Below the pieces are notes generated by a model. It made no database searches. It had not been told where the DNA came from and saw only the letters and a program-made list of their open reading frames with translations. This document shows, piece by piece, positions 1 through 10,447 of a stretch of DNA of 38,008 nucleotides (its first letter is position 1; every line of letters starts with the position of its first letter). The stretch is taken from contig JBLHKW010000033.1 in assembly GCA_047618565.1 (NCBI GenBank), positions 1 through 38,008 on the forward strand. Reading direction: 5' to 3'. Source of the stretch: JBLHKW01 sp047618565 (GTDB lineage Bacteria > Planctomycetota > UBA1135 > GCA-002686595). The translations under genes and the position numbers were made by a program.

Positions 1-105
1 AGACGGCGGAGGCGGCCCTGTAGGGCCGCTGAGCACGGCTCGACGAGCACGACGCAGCGGCGGCGGAGAGGGCGAAGTCGAGTAGGGAGTTTTTAGGGCG
101 GGCTG
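1..105. other. Intergenic or gene-end sequence, no gene recognised
   Basis: No start codon with coding character is visible here. A perfect 7-bp stem with a TGTA loop lies at 12-29 (GCGGCCC / GGGCCGC), and a short T-run at 90-94 lies well downstream of it. The stretch could hold the tail of a gene that begins outside the window, since two forward frames are open for the first 80-95 bases, but neither reads like a conserved protein end. Confidence 0.4.
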
Positions 106-372
106 CTAGCGGTCGCCGTGGTGGCGGATGCCACTGGAGCCGGACGCCCGCCCGCCACCGCCACCGCCGTCGGCACCTCCGCCGGCCGAGTAGTTCGCGC
201 CCGAACTGGCCTCGACCTCGATCTCGCCAGCGTCGACCATCTTCTGGAAACCAGGGTGCTCGAGCGCCTTGGGCGAGACCTGCCCGGTCTTTCCAGGGCC
301 GAGCCGCAGGAGCTTCCCGCCGGGGAGCGGTACTTTGAGAGGCTTCTTGGTCTTGTTGATGACGGTGTTCAT
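106..372 (-). CDS. Small conserved-looking protein with Gly-rich tail, unknown function
   Basis: An 88-residue protein starting MNTVINKTKKPLKVPLPGG. The first ~55 residues look like a compact folded domain: basic start, a PLPGGKLLRLGPGKTGQV segment, and a helix ending in DAGEIEVE. After that comes a low-complexity tail with runs of Gly and Ser, ending RHHGDR. I chose the ATG at 372 because the longer open frame upstream (to 555) adds 61 residues of non-protein-like sequence and overlaps the divergent peptidase start. I recognise a general resemblance to short hypothetical proteins with a KVPLPxGKxLRLGPGKTGxV core, but I do not know a function. There is no signal peptide or membrane segment. 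It is transcribed divergently from the M28 peptidase, with about 140 bp between the two starts. Confidence 0.65.
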   Translation of the reverse strand: MNTVINKTKKPLKVPLPGGKLLRLGPGKTGQVSPKALEHPGFQKMVDAGEIEVEASSGANYSAGGGADGGGGGGRASGSSGIRHHGDR

Positions 373-514
373 GCGATCGGCCAAGCATACCCGTGCTCCG
401 CGGGAAACGGAAGATGGCCCGCACGCTTCCGGGAAGAAAACGGGCTCCGCGATCGACCGGCGCTGGGCTGGTAGACTGCCCGGCGTCACCTCCCCCCTTC
501 CAATGGATGCCCCC

Positions 515-1936
515 ATGTTTTCAGTTTGCCGCCGAGCCACTCGTAGCCTGTCCACACTGCTGCTGGGACTGGCCTGCCTGTCGCCCTCGATCCGTGCCCA
601 GGAGACCTTGACCGAGCGCTACGCCGAGCCCGCCGGACGCATCCTCGGCGCCGCGCTGGTCGACACCGCGGGCTGGGAGAAGCTGGCATACATGACGACC
701 CACATCGGGCACCGTCTGAGCGGCTCGCGCGGGCTGGAGCGCACGGTCGAGTGGATCTCCAGCAGCATGAAGACGGAGGGACTGGCGACGCGCCTGCAGG
801 AGGTCATGGTCCCGCATTGGGTGCGCGGCAACGAATCTGCCCAGATCGTCAGCCCCGCGCCACGCGAGCTCTCGATGCTGGGCCTCGGGGGAAGCGTCGG
901 CACAGCGCCCGAGGGCATCACGGCTGCGGTGCTCGTGGTGCAGAGCTTCGAGGAGCTCGAAGCCCTCGACCCCGGGCTCGTCGCCGGCAAGATCGTGGTC
1001 TTTGCCGTGGAATGGCAGGGCTACGGCAAGACCGTGCAGTACCGGTCGAGCGGAGCCTCGCGCGCAGCAGCCATGGGAGCCGCCGCCGTGTTCGTGCGCT
1101 CGGCCACGGGCCACAGCCTGCAGACACCGCACACCGGCGCGCTGCACTACGCGGACGACCAGCCGAAGATCCCCGCGGCGGCCATCACCCCCGAGGACGC
1201 CTACTGGATGCTTCAATGCCGCAACGACGGTGTCGAGGTGACCGCAAAGCTCACGATGGAGGCCCAGACCCTCCCGGACGCCAGCTCTGCCAACATCATC
1301 GGCGAGATCCGCGGCAGTGAGCTGCCGGACGAAGTGGTCGTCATGGGCGGGCACATCGATTCCTGGGACGTGGGCTCCGGCGCCCACGACGACGGCGCGC
1401 CCTGTATCGCCGCATGGCACGCGTTGACCCTGCTGCACGAACTTGGCTTCCAGCCGCGCCGCACCCTGCGCGTCGTGCTCTGGACCAACGAGGAGAACGG
1501 CCTGCGCGGCGGCAAGGCCTACCGCGAGGGACTCGGCGACCAGGTCTCATCCCACGTCGCGGCGATCGAGATGGACGGCGGCTGCGAGCGCCCCGTGGGC
1601 TTCGGTTTCAGCATGGCCGATCTGTCGACCGAGGGCGACAGCCCCGAGTACGAACGCGCGCACGTCCTGCTGTCCGAGATCGCGGCCCTGTTCGCGAGCA
1701 TCGATGCGGACGAGATGAGGCGCGGCGGCGGCGGCGCGGACATCGGCCCCCTGATGCGTGAGGGCGTGCCCGGCATGCACCTGAACACCGTCGGTGAACA
1801 CTACTTCGACTGGCACCACACGCGCGCCGACACGCTCGACAAGGTTGAGCCTGTGAACTTCCGCCGCGCCGTGGCGCTGTTCGCGGTCATGGGTTACGTG
1901 CTGGCCGACATGCCCGAGACCCTGACCGGCGAGTAG
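515..1936 (+). CDS. Secreted M28 family zinc metallopeptidase, carboxypeptidase Q-like
   Basis: A 473-residue protein with an N-terminal signal peptide (RRATRSLSTLLLGLACL, cleavage near SIRA-QE), so it is probably exported. A PA-like insert lies at about residues 110-240. The di-zinc M28 core follows: GGHIDSW (His about 280), GAHDDGA (bridging Asp), NEENG (catalytic and ligand Glu), EMDGG, and a C-terminal HHTRADT His. The HIDSWDVGSGAHDDG spacing is typical of carboxypeptidase Q/plasma glutamate carboxypeptidase, which removes unsubstituted amino acids from peptides. An in-frame ATG at 503 would add four residues. The frame stays open back to 269, but the upstream part is not protein-like. 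No clear ribosome binding site is visible. The neighbouring OPT-family transporter 77 bp downstream suggests a shared role in peptide use, but that link is inferred from position only. Confidence 0.9.
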   Translation: MFSVCRRATRSLSTLLLGLACLSPSIRAQETLTERYAEPAGRILGAALVDTAGWEKLAYMTTHIGHRLSGSRGLERTVEWISSSMKTEGLATRLQEVMVPHWVRGNESAQIVSPAPRELSMLGLGGSVGTAPEGITAAVLVVQSFEELEALDPGLVAGKIVVFAVEWQGYGKTVQYRSSGASRAAAMGAAAVFVRSATGHSLQTPHTGALHYADDQPKIPAAAITPEDAYWMLQCRNDGVEVTAKLTMEAQTLPDASSANIIGEIRGSELPDEVVVMGGHIDSWDVGSGAHDDGAPCIAAWHALTLLHELGFQPRRTLRVVLWTNEENGLRGGKAYREGLGDQVSSHVAAIEMDGGCERPVGFGFSMADLSTEGDSPEYERAHVLLSEIAALFASIDADEMRRGGGGADIGPLMREGVPGMHLNTVGEHYFDWHHTRADTLDKVEPVNFRRAVALFAVMGYVLADMPETLTGE

Positions 1937-2013
1937 TCCCGCCCAGCATTTGTTTGTGACTCGTCCGTTCTGACAAAAAGAGGGTTCCCGCCCCCCCCGC
2001 AAGGAGTTCCTGA

Positions 2014-3768
<1,755 letters not shown>

Positions 3769-3770
3769 CC

Positions 3771-4310
3771 ATGAACGCGACCAAGATACTCGGCACCACG
3801 GCCCTGTTTGCGGGTTTCCTGGCCGGCACCTACGTGGTTGTCGCCCAGGCAACCGCGATCAACTGGCAACACTACTCAGCTTGTGGTGGCCTCATGCTTG
3901 CGGGGCTGATCGCCACCAGCATCGCGCGCAAGGGAGAAGGCACAGATCACGAGAAGCACGAGCAGGATGTCGGCATACTCAAGGCTAGCCTTGAGCAGCT
4001 CACCGCCCATGTGCGGAGCTACATCGGGATCGAACGCGACGAAGACCTACTCGAGCTGCACAAGCGCATCGACGCCGAGTTGAGCGAGGAGTTCGGGAAA
4101 TTCGTCGATGCACGAGAGAGCATGATTCCGCGCTTCGGGATCAACACATACACGGAGGTCATGTCCGCCTTTGCCACCGGCGAGCGCCTGATCAACCGAT
4201 GCTGGTCTGCTTCTGCGGACGGCTACGTTGATGAGGTCCGGCTGTGCCTCGGGACAGCTCTGGCTGAACTCGAGAGCGCGGATCGTTTGCTCGAAGCGGC
4301 GCACGCCTGA
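3771..4310 (+). CDS. Small membrane-anchored protein following the OPT transporter, unknown function
   Basis: A 179-residue protein with two hydrophobic segments (about residues 7-27 and 36-50) that would form a membrane hairpin or anchor. A charged, mostly helical soluble domain follows, containing EKHEQDVGILKASLEQL and later Asp/Glu-rich helices, ending in SADRLLEAAHA. I do not recognise a named family. The ATG sits two bases after the transporter stop, with a GGGAGGAG Shine-Dalgarno inside the end of the transporter gene. The two proteins are therefore almost certainly made together, and this one may be an accessory or regulatory partner of the transporter (inference). The next reading frame, a decayed Ycf46-like ATPase, begins five bases after this stop. 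Confidence 0.8.
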   Translation: MNATKILGTTALFAGFLAGTYVVVAQATAINWQHYSACGGLMLAGLIATSIARKGEGTDHEKHEQDVGILKASLEQLTAHVRSYIGIERDEDLLELHKRIDAELSEEFGKFVDARESMIPRFGINTYTEVMSAFATGERLINRCWSASADGYVDEVRLCLGTALAELESADRLLEAAHA

Positions 4311-4315
4311 CCCGC

Positions 4316-5732
4316 ATGAGTACGAGTAGCGCGAACATCGAGCGAGGTGCCGACGACCTGGAGCTCCAGTAAAGCACTCGGGGTGCCGCTCTTCCTGTGG
4401 AGCCGAACCAAGGGCCTTTCATGCGCAGGCGCCGACGGTAGCGTTTACGAGACCACCGAACCGGCCAAGCTCCTGGCTCACATGCAGGCCGCGGACACCG
4501 ACGGCATCTTCCTGTTGGCGGACTTCTGTACGTATCTCGAGGACGCGCTCGTGGCGCGCCACTTCCGGGAGACCGTGCGCGGTTTCACCGGGGACCGGCG
4601 CGCGATCCTGCTCTCTGGGGTGAACCTCAAGCTGCCCGCGTAATTGCAACGGCTGAGCGTGCCCTTCCAGTTCCAGCTTCCGACTGACGACGAGCTGCGC
4701 CAGGAGCTGCGCTACCTGATCGGTGACTTCCAGACCAGCGGCCAGCTCAAGGTCGAGCTCACGCGCAACGAAGCGGACCGCCTCGTCGAGCACCTGCGCG
4801 GCCTTAGCCTGGCGGAGGTGAGGCGCGCGATCCAGCGCGCTGTGCTCGACGACGGGCGCCTCGACGGGGCCGATCTGGAGCGCATCCTGCACGCCAAGCA
4901 GGAAACACTGGGCGGCAGCGGACTACTGGAGTTCCATGCACCGGTCGAGGACGTCCCGGTGGGCGGAATGGGCAACCTGCGCACCTGGCTTGAGAAGCGG
5001 CGCGCGGCCCTGAGCCAGGAAGCGCGTGCTTTCGGACTCGACGCACCCAAGGGCATCCTGTTGCTCGGAGTCCAGGGCTGCGGCAAGAGCCTGTTGGCGC
5101 GCAGCGTCTCCGCAACGTGGAGCCTGCCCCTCGTACGCCTCGACCCGGGCGCCCTGTTCGACAAGTTCATCGGCGAGACCGAGAAGAACCTGCGCCGCGC
5201 ACTGGACGCGGTCGAAGCCATGGCACCCGCGGTGCTCTGGATCGACGAATAAGAGAAGGGCTTCGCCAGCAGCGGCGAGGACGGCGGTGTTTCCAAGCGC
5301 GTACTCGGCTCCTTCCTGACCTGGTTCCAGGAGCGTCCTCCGGGAATCTTCGTGGTGGCCACGGCCAATGCCATCGATGCCCTGCCGCCCGAGTTCTTGC
5401 GCAAAGGGCGCTTCGACGAGATCTTCTTCGTGGACCTGCCCGACGAGGCCGCGCGCGCCGAGATCCTGCCCCTGCACATCGAACGCCGCAAGCGCCGCCC
5501 GGCCGATTTCGACCTGCCGGGCCTCGCGCGCGCTGCGGATGGCTTCTCCGGCGCGGAACTCGAACAGGCCATCGTGGCCGGGCTTTACACGGCCTTCGCC
5601 GCCGGCGCAGAGCTCACGAATGAGATCGTGCTGGCGGAGATCCAGATCGCCGTGCCGCTATCGGTCACCATGGCCGAGAAGGTCGCCGCGCTGCGCAACT
5701 GGGCGCGCGGCCGGGCCGTCCCGGCCGGATAG
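4316..5732 (+). pseudogene. Decayed Ycf46-like AAA ATPase
   Basis: The reading frame from 4347 to 5732 encodes a near-complete AAA ATPase of the Ycf46 type, broken by two in-frame TAA codons at 4641-4643 and 5250-5252. Seen in sequence: Walker A GVQGCGKS, Walker B VLWIDE, a DGGVSKRVLGSFLTWFQE sensor region, the pore and arm segment FLRKGRFDEIFF, and the lid motif GFSGAELEQA. The second TAA falls exactly inside the normally conserved WIDE-x-EKGF, where x is usually Ile or Leu. The N-terminus is also damaged: an ATG at 4316 opens MSTSSANIERGADDLEL in another frame. It is followed at about 4370 by an apparent deletion and frameshift before SKALGVPLFLWSRTKGL, where family members carry an extra strand and helix. 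Two stops plus a frameshift argue for true decay rather than one sequencing error. It was probably once the third gene of the transporter operon. Confidence 0.85.
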
Positions 5733-5740
5733 CAACGCGC

Positions 5741-7102
5741 CTACTCTTCCGGCTCGCCCAGCAGGGCCACCAGTTCGTCGCGCCGACGATCCCGATCCGC
5801 AGCGCTGCAGGCTTCCAGGTTCAGGCGCAACAGGGGTTCGGTGTTCGAGGCGCGCACATTGAACCACCACCAGTCGGGGTCGCCCAGGTCGCCGTACTCG
5901 ACGGTGATACCGTCCAGTTCATCCTGCTTGCCGTTTGAGAACTTCTCGCGCAGCTGTGCAATCGCGGCAGCCGTGTCCTCGACTCGGAAGTTGATCTCCC
6001 CCGTCGCGTGGTAGCGGCGCAGGGCCTCGACCAGCTCGGACACGGGGCGCGCCCGATTGTCCTCAGAGGTCACCAGGTTCAGGGCACTGACCATGGCGAT
6101 CACTCCCGAATCGCAGGTGAAGTTCTCTTTGAAGTAGAAGTGCCCGGAGAGTTCGCCCGCAAACACTGCGCCGCGCTCGCGCATGGTGGCCTTGATGAAC
6201 GAGTGCCCCACCCGGTCGCGAATGGGAACCCCACCCAGGGCCGCGATCGTCTCGCGCACAACCCATGATGAGCGCAGGTCGTAAACGATCGGCGCGCCCG
6301 GATACTTGGCCAGGAAGTCCTCGGCCAGCAGCGCAGTCATGAGGTCGGCCGGCACAGTTCGGCCGGTCTCGTCAACGAAACAGCAACGGTCCGCATCACC
6401 GTCGAAGCTGACGCCTAGGCGCGCGGAGGTGCTTAGCACCAGTTCGCGCACGGGATCCAGGTTCTTCTCCTTGATGGGGTTGGCCTCGTGATTCGGGAAA
6501 GTGCCGTCGAGCTCCATGAACATGGTCGCCGCGTGCACCTGGGGTAGGCCCTCGAGAATGGCGGGTAGGGTGGCTCCGGCCATGCCGTTCGAGGCGTCGA
6601 TGGCAATGTGAACCTCGTCGCCGATGCTGCTGAAGCTGATCACATGCTTCGCGTAGGCGTCCATGATGTCCACCTCCGTCAGGCTGCCACGCTTGGCTAG
6701 CGGCGCAGGCTGCTCCTCGGCGCACATGTGCTCAATATCGAGGATGCCGTTGGCGGCAGAGATCGGCGTCGACCCACGACCGCACAGCTTCATCCCGTTG
6801 TACTCACCGGCGTTGTGGCTCGCCGTCACGCACAGACCACCGTCCACATCGTGGCTGCCGATGGCGAAGTAGGTCATGGGCGTGGACGCTAGCCCGATCG
6901 AGACCACATCCGCGCCACCGTCGCGCATGCCGTCGATCACGGCACCGGCAATCTCTGGAGAGTGCACGCGCATGTCCTGACCGACGAGCAGACGCTTGGC
7001 GTTGAGCAGGCGCACGAAAGAGCGCCCAATGCGCCGCGCCAGGTCCACGTCGAGTTCGGACGGGACGAGCCCGCGGATGTCGTATGCCTTGAAGATGCCC
7101 AT
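5741..7102 (-). CDS. manB: Phosphomannomutase/phosphoglucomutase
   Basis: A 453-residue alpha-D-phosphohexomutase that interconverts hexose 6-phosphate and hexose 1-phosphate in the cytoplasm, supplying sugar nucleotides for envelope polysaccharides. Seen: N-terminal FKAYDIRG, catalytic phosphoserine loop TASHN (Ser about 95), magnesium loop DGDADR (about 234-239), sugar-binding GELSGHFYF, and C-terminal phosphate-binding RASNTEPLLRLNLE. Length and domain order match the AlgC/ManB group. The preference for mannose or glucose cannot be told from sequence alone. Its stop lies nine bases from the end of the convergent ATPase pseudogene. It is the last member of a minus-strand run and starts 100 bp after the radical SAM gene, so it may be cotranscribed or have its own promoter. 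Confidence 0.92.
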   Translation of the reverse strand: MGIFKAYDIRGLVPSELDVDLARRIGRSFVRLLNAKRLLVGQDMRVHSPEIAGAVIDGMRDGGADVVSIGLASTPMTYFAIGSHDVDGGLCVTASHNAGEYNGMKLCGRGSTPISAANGILDIEHMCAEEQPAPLAKRGSLTEVDIMDAYAKHVISFSSIGDEVHIAIDASNGMAGATLPAILEGLPQVHAATMFMELDGTFPNHEANPIKEKNLDPVRELVLSTSARLGVSFDGDADRCCFVDETGRTVPADLMTALLAEDFLAKYPGAPIVYDLRSSWVVRETIAALGGVPIRDRVGHSFIKATMRERGAVFAGELSGHFYFKENFTCDSGVIAMVSALNLVTSEDNRARPVSELVEALRRYHATGEINFRVEDTAAAIAQLREKFSNGKQDELDGITVEYGDLGDPDWWWFNVRASNTEPLLRLNLEACSAADRDRRRDELVALLGEPEE

Positions 7103-7202
7103 TGAGGTGCTGCGGTCGCTGGAGTGATCGGGGAACGGAGAAAGCGAGCGGGGAGACTACTGGGATGGATCCAAAAGCGCACGCATGCACCGCTCGCGGC
7201 AC

Positions 7203-8225
7203 TCACTCAGCGTCGAACAGGAGGCCCTGCTGCATGCTCTTACGCCCCAACGGGGCCTCGGATTCGCGCTCTCGCAGGTCAAAACCCAGGCGCCGGCAGT
7301 GGATGTCAAACAGCTGGCGCAGGGTCTCCCAGCGCGGCCCGGAACCCGTCATCCTGTGGCCGAAGCGCGCGTCCTTCAGGTGCCCGCCACGCATGTCGCG
7401 CATGGCATTCCATACGCGCTCGACGCGCATCGGATAGGCGCTCTCCAGACGCTCGCGGAAGACCCCCTCGACCTCCGCTGGCAAGCGCAACAGGATCATG
7501 AAGGCGCGCCTGGCCCCGGCCTCGTGCGCGCGCCGCAGTATCTCGGGGATGTCGCTGTCGTTGAGACCCGGGATGATCGGCGCCAGGGCGACGCCCGTTG
7601 AAACTCCCGCGTCCGAGAGTACGCGCAGCGTCTCAAAGCGCATGGACGGCGCCGCCGCGAGGGGTTCGATGCTGCGCCCCATCCCATCCTCTGCAAACGG
7701 GATACTGAGGTACACCTCGGCCCCCGCTCGCTTCTGGATCTCGGCCAGCAGCTCGGCGTCGCGCCGCACGAGCGCACTCTTCGTGATGATCGCAACCGGA
7801 TTGTGAAAGCGCGCGCACACCTCGAGGCAGGCGCGCGTCAAACCGTAGCTCGCCTCGAGTGGCTGGTAGGCATCCGTAACACCGGAAAAGGACACGGGCC
7901 AGCGCTCCCAACTCCGACGCCGGAATACCGTAGTCAACAACTCGGCCGCGTTGAGCTTGACGACGATCTTACTATCGAAATCCGTGCCCGCGCCAAAGCC
8001 CAGATACTGATGGCCCGGACGTGCGTAGCAGTACGCGCAGGCATGCTGGCAGCCTCGGTACGGGTTGACGCTGTAGCGAAACGGAACGTCCGGACTATCG
8101 TTGCCTTGCAGGATTGAACCCGCTCGCTCCTCGAACACCTCGACCTCAACCGCGGGAGCCTCTTCCAGCCATTCGACGTGGGTCGATGCCCACGGATTAG
8201 GTGGATTGGACACTCGCCGGGGCAT
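7203..8225 (-). CDS. PA0069 family radical SAM protein
   Basis: A 340-residue radical SAM protein. The iron-sulfur cluster motif is CQHACAYC (Cys 59, 63, 66), preceded by FRYSVNPYRG, which is characteristic of the PA0069/SplB-related group. Further family signatures are PVSFSGVTDAYQPLE, AIITKSALVRRD and the IIPGLNDSDIPEIL segment. The group is widespread but its substrate is unknown; relatedness to spore photoproduct lyase is distant, so no DNA-repair function is claimed here. The start at 8225 lies 12 bases after the threonine aldolase stop, so the two genes are probably in one operon read from the promoter near 10.6 kb. Confidence 0.88.
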   Translation of the reverse strand: MPRRVSNPPNPWASTHVEWLEEAPAVEVEVFEERAGSILQGNDSPDVPFRYSVNPYRGCQHACAYCYARPGHQYLGFGAGTDFDSKIVVKLNAAELLTTVFRRRSWERWPVSFSGVTDAYQPLEASYGLTRACLEVCARFHNPVAIITKSALVRRDAELLAEIQKRAGAEVYLSIPFAEDGMGRSIEPLAAAPSMRFETLRVLSDAGVSTGVALAPIIPGLNDSDIPEILRRAHEAGARRAFMILLRLPAEVEGVFRERLESAYPMRVERVWNAMRDMRGGHLKDARFGHRMTGSGPRWETLRQLFDIHCRRLGFDLRERESEAPLGRKSMQQGLLFDAE

Positions 8226-8237
8226 GTCCCGACAATC

Positions 8238-9296
8238 TCAGTCCAGGACCGCGTGAAACGCAGCGTCGAGACGCTCGAGATCTGCAGGCCCTACATCGAG
8301 GTGAGTCATCAGCCGTAGGGTACGAGCCGCCATGGGCAGACCCAGTACATCGTGTTCGGCCAGGGCTGCGGCCAGGCTGGCGGCGTCGAAGTCGGGGCGT
8401 TCGATCTGCACGAGTACGATGTTGGTCTCGGTACCTTCGACATCCACGGACAGCCCGTCAAAGGCCGCAACCGTCGTCGCCACCTGGCGCGCCAATCGAT
8501 GGTCGTCAGCCAACCGCGCGACGTTGTTCTCGAGGGCGTACAGACCCGCAGCAGCAATAATGCCAGCCTGGCGCATCCAGCCCCCGAAGCGCTTGCGCAT
8601 CAGCCGCGCGCGCTCAATAAATGCCGTGTCTCCAGCGATCAATGATCCGACCGGTGCTCCGAGCCCCTTGGAGAGGCACATCGACACGGAATCCGCCATC
8701 TCGGTCCAGACCGAGGCCTCGACGCCGGATGCGGCAACCGCGTTTGCTAGGCGCGCCCCGTCCAGGTGCACGGGCACCTCTGCCTCGAGCGCAACCTGTC
8801 GGATGGCGCGCATTTCCTCAAGCGGAATCACGCGCCCGCCGGCCACGTTATGGGTCTGCTCCATGCAGATCAGCGCGCTCTTCGGGCAGTGAATGTAGGC
8901 CGGCCGCAGCGCGGCGCGCACCTCCTCCGGATCCATGCTCCCGCTCGCCCCACCGACGTTGAGCGACTGCAATCCGTGCAGCGCGCCAACGGCGCCCGAC
9001 TCGAAGGTCGTGATGTGCGCCCAGCGCTGCACGATGATCTCGTCGCCCGGTCGGGTCCATGCACCCAGGGCCACCTGATTGGCCATGGTGCCGGAAGGAA
9101 CGTAGATAGCAGCCTGCTTCCCGAGCCAGGCGGCGCCACGCTCCTCGAGCCGCGTGACGGTCGGATCTCCGTCGAGGACATCGTCGCCCACCTCGGCGGA
9201 CGCCATGCACGCGCGCATCGCGTCCGAGGGACGCGTGACCGTATCGCTCCTGAAGTCAGCCGGCTGCACGTTCCCCACTAAGCTGGTTGTAGGCAT
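8238..9296 (-). CDS. ltaE: Low-specificity L-threonine aldolase
   Basis: A 352-residue PLP enzyme of fold type I that cleaves L-threonine or L-allo-threonine to glycine and acetaldehyde. Seen: FRSDTVTRP at the N-terminus, GDDVLDGDPTV, VPSGTMANQ, the HLDGAR motif (Asp about 179 contacting the PLP ring nitrogen) and the Schiff-base lysine in MCLSKGLGAPVGS (Lys about 210). All catalytic signatures are intact. The gene overlaps the end of the upstream aminotransferase by 19 bases, which implies translational coupling between two PLP amino-acid enzymes. Confidence 0.93.
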   Translation of the reverse strand: MPTTSLVGNVQPADFRSDTVTRPSDAMRACMASAEVGDDVLDGDPTVTRLEERGAAWLGKQAAIYVPSGTMANQVALGAWTRPGDEIIVQRWAHITTFESGAVGALHGLQSLNVGGASGSMDPEEVRAALRPAYIHCPKSALICMEQTHNVAGGRVIPLEEMRAIRQVALEAEVPVHLDGARLANAVAASGVEASVWTEMADSVSMCLSKGLGAPVGSLIAGDTAFIERARLMRKRFGGWMRQAGIIAAAGLYALENNVARLADDHRLARQVATTVAAFDGLSVDVEGTETNIVLVQIERPDFDAASLAAALAEHDVLGLPMAARTLRLMTHLDVGPADLERLDAAFHAVLD

Positions 9297-10447
9297 TCGC
9301 GCACGCGGCGTAGGCCCTCGCGGATGTTTTCGATCGAGTTCGCGTAGCTGAAACGCATGAAGCCCTCACCGAGCGCCCCGAAGCTGGTGCCGGAAAGGCA
9401 CGCGACTCCAGCCTCGTTCAGGAAGCGCTCCTCCAGCTCGTGGGAGGATATGCCCGTTCCGGAAACGTTCGGGAAGGCGTAGAAGGCGCCCTTGGGCAGC
9501 ACACAGCGAAATCCCGGGATGTCGTTCAGCTCCTTGTGGATCACGTGGCGACGCTCATCGAAGGCGCGCACCATCTCGTCCACCGCGTCCTGCGGCCCGC
9601 GCAGCGCCTCGATTGCCGCCACCTGGGTAACCGCGTTCGGACAGGAGGTCGAGTTGATCTGCAATCGTTCCGCGTGATCAACCAGGGACAGGGGCCAGAC
9701 CCCGTAGCCCAGGCGCCAGCCCGTCATGGCGTAGGTCTTGCTCCAGCCGTCGAGGACGATGGCGCGCTCGCGCAGGTTCTCGTAGGCCAGGATGCTGACG
9801 TGCTCTTCCCCGTCGTACAAAAGGCGCGAGTAGATTTCGTCGCACAGGATGACCACGTCCGGATGGTCCTCGAGCCCGCGCGCAAGCGCGTCCATTTCAC
9901 TCTTCGGCACAATGCCGCCCGTGGGATTGGCCGGCGTGTTCAAGATCAACAGGCGCGTGTTCTCGTTGATCTTCGCGAGCACGGATTCGGCCTTGAAGGA
10001 AAACCCCTCCTCCTCGCGCAGCTCGATCGGCACCGGCGTGGCACCCGACCAACGGATCAGCGACTCGTAGATCGGGAAGCCCGGGTTGGGGTATAGGATC
10101 TCGGCGCCCGGCTCACCGAACATGGCGATTGCGTAGAGCATCGTGGGCTTGCCACCCGGCGCGATCAGAATCTGATCGGGATGCACGGTCGCCTTGCGGT
10201 AACGGAGGATGTCCTCGCAGACGGCCTCGCGCAGCTCGGGGATACCCTTGGCCGGCGTGTACTTGTGCCAGCCGTCGCGCAGCGCCTTGACGCCCGCCTC
10301 GACAATGTTCTCGGGCGTATCGAAGTCGGGCGCGCCGATGTGCAGGTGCACGATGCTCTTACCCTTTGCCTCGAGCGCTTTCGCCTTTGCGAGGACTTCG
10401 AAGGCGGTCTCGGTACCGAGGAGCGACGTACGGTGAGCCAGTTTCAA
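9278..10447 (-). CDS. Class I/II pyridoxal phosphate aminotransferase
   Basis: A 389-residue fold-type I aminotransferase of the aspartate aminotransferase I-gamma-like group. Seen: IGAPDFDTPENI near the start, KYTPAKGIPELREA, NTPANPTGG (Asn about 174), CDEIYSRLLYDG (Asp about 203 and Tyr about 206), and the PLP lysine in DGWSKTYAMTGWRLGY (Lys about 237). A C-terminal FMRFSYANS holds the substrate-carboxylate arginine. It probably moves amino groups between an amino acid and a 2-oxo acid. The exact substrate is not predictable, and aspartate, alanine or an aromatic amino acid are all possible. It is the first gene of the minus-strand run, with a sigma70-like promoter about 130 bases upstream, and its end overlaps ltaE. 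Confidence 0.9.
   Translation of the reverse strand: MKLAHRTSLLGTETAFEVLAKAKALEAKGKSIVHLHIGAPDFDTPENIVEAGVKALRDGWHKYTPAKGIPELREAVCEDILRYRKATVHPDQILIAPGGKPTMLYAIAMFGEPGAEILYPNPGFPIYESLIRWSGATPVPIELREEEGFSFKAESVLAKINENTRLLILNTPANPTGGIVPKSEMDALARGLEDHPDVVILCDEIYSRLLYDGEEHVSILAYENLRERAIVLDGWSKTYAMTGWRLGYGVWPLSLVDHAERLQINSTSCPNAVTQVAAIEALRGPQDAVDEMVRAFDERRHVIHKELNDIPGFRCVLPKGAFYAFPNVSGTGISSHELEERFLNEAGVACLSGTSFGALGEGFMRFSYANSIENIREGLRRVRECLQPA

Noticed and set aside
269..514. Longer N-terminus of the M28 peptidase starting at 269
   Set aside because: The added residues overlap the divergent small gene and show no protein character; the signal peptide starts at 515.
521..1438. Long antisense open frames across the M28, di-heme, secA and uvrC genes
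   Set aside because: GC-rich coding sequence keeps opposite frames open by codon bias. These frames lack domains, ribosome sites and plausible composition.
4641..5252. TAA read as an amino acid (recoding) in the AAA ATPase
   Set aside because: The two positions would need different residues, the N-terminus is also frameshifted, and TAA ends the receiver-HisKA gene normally.
4347..5732. Three separate short AAA-related genes (4347-4643, 4644-5252, 5352-5732)
   Set aside because: All three pieces lie in one frame and join into a single Ycf46-like protein. The two breaks are TAA codons, one of them inside the conserved WIDE-x-EKGF stretch, so this is one interrupted gene.
7203..8225. Spore photoproduct lyase (DNA repair)
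   Set aside because: The protein matches the PA0069 group, only distantly related to SplB, and the lineage gives no sign of spores.
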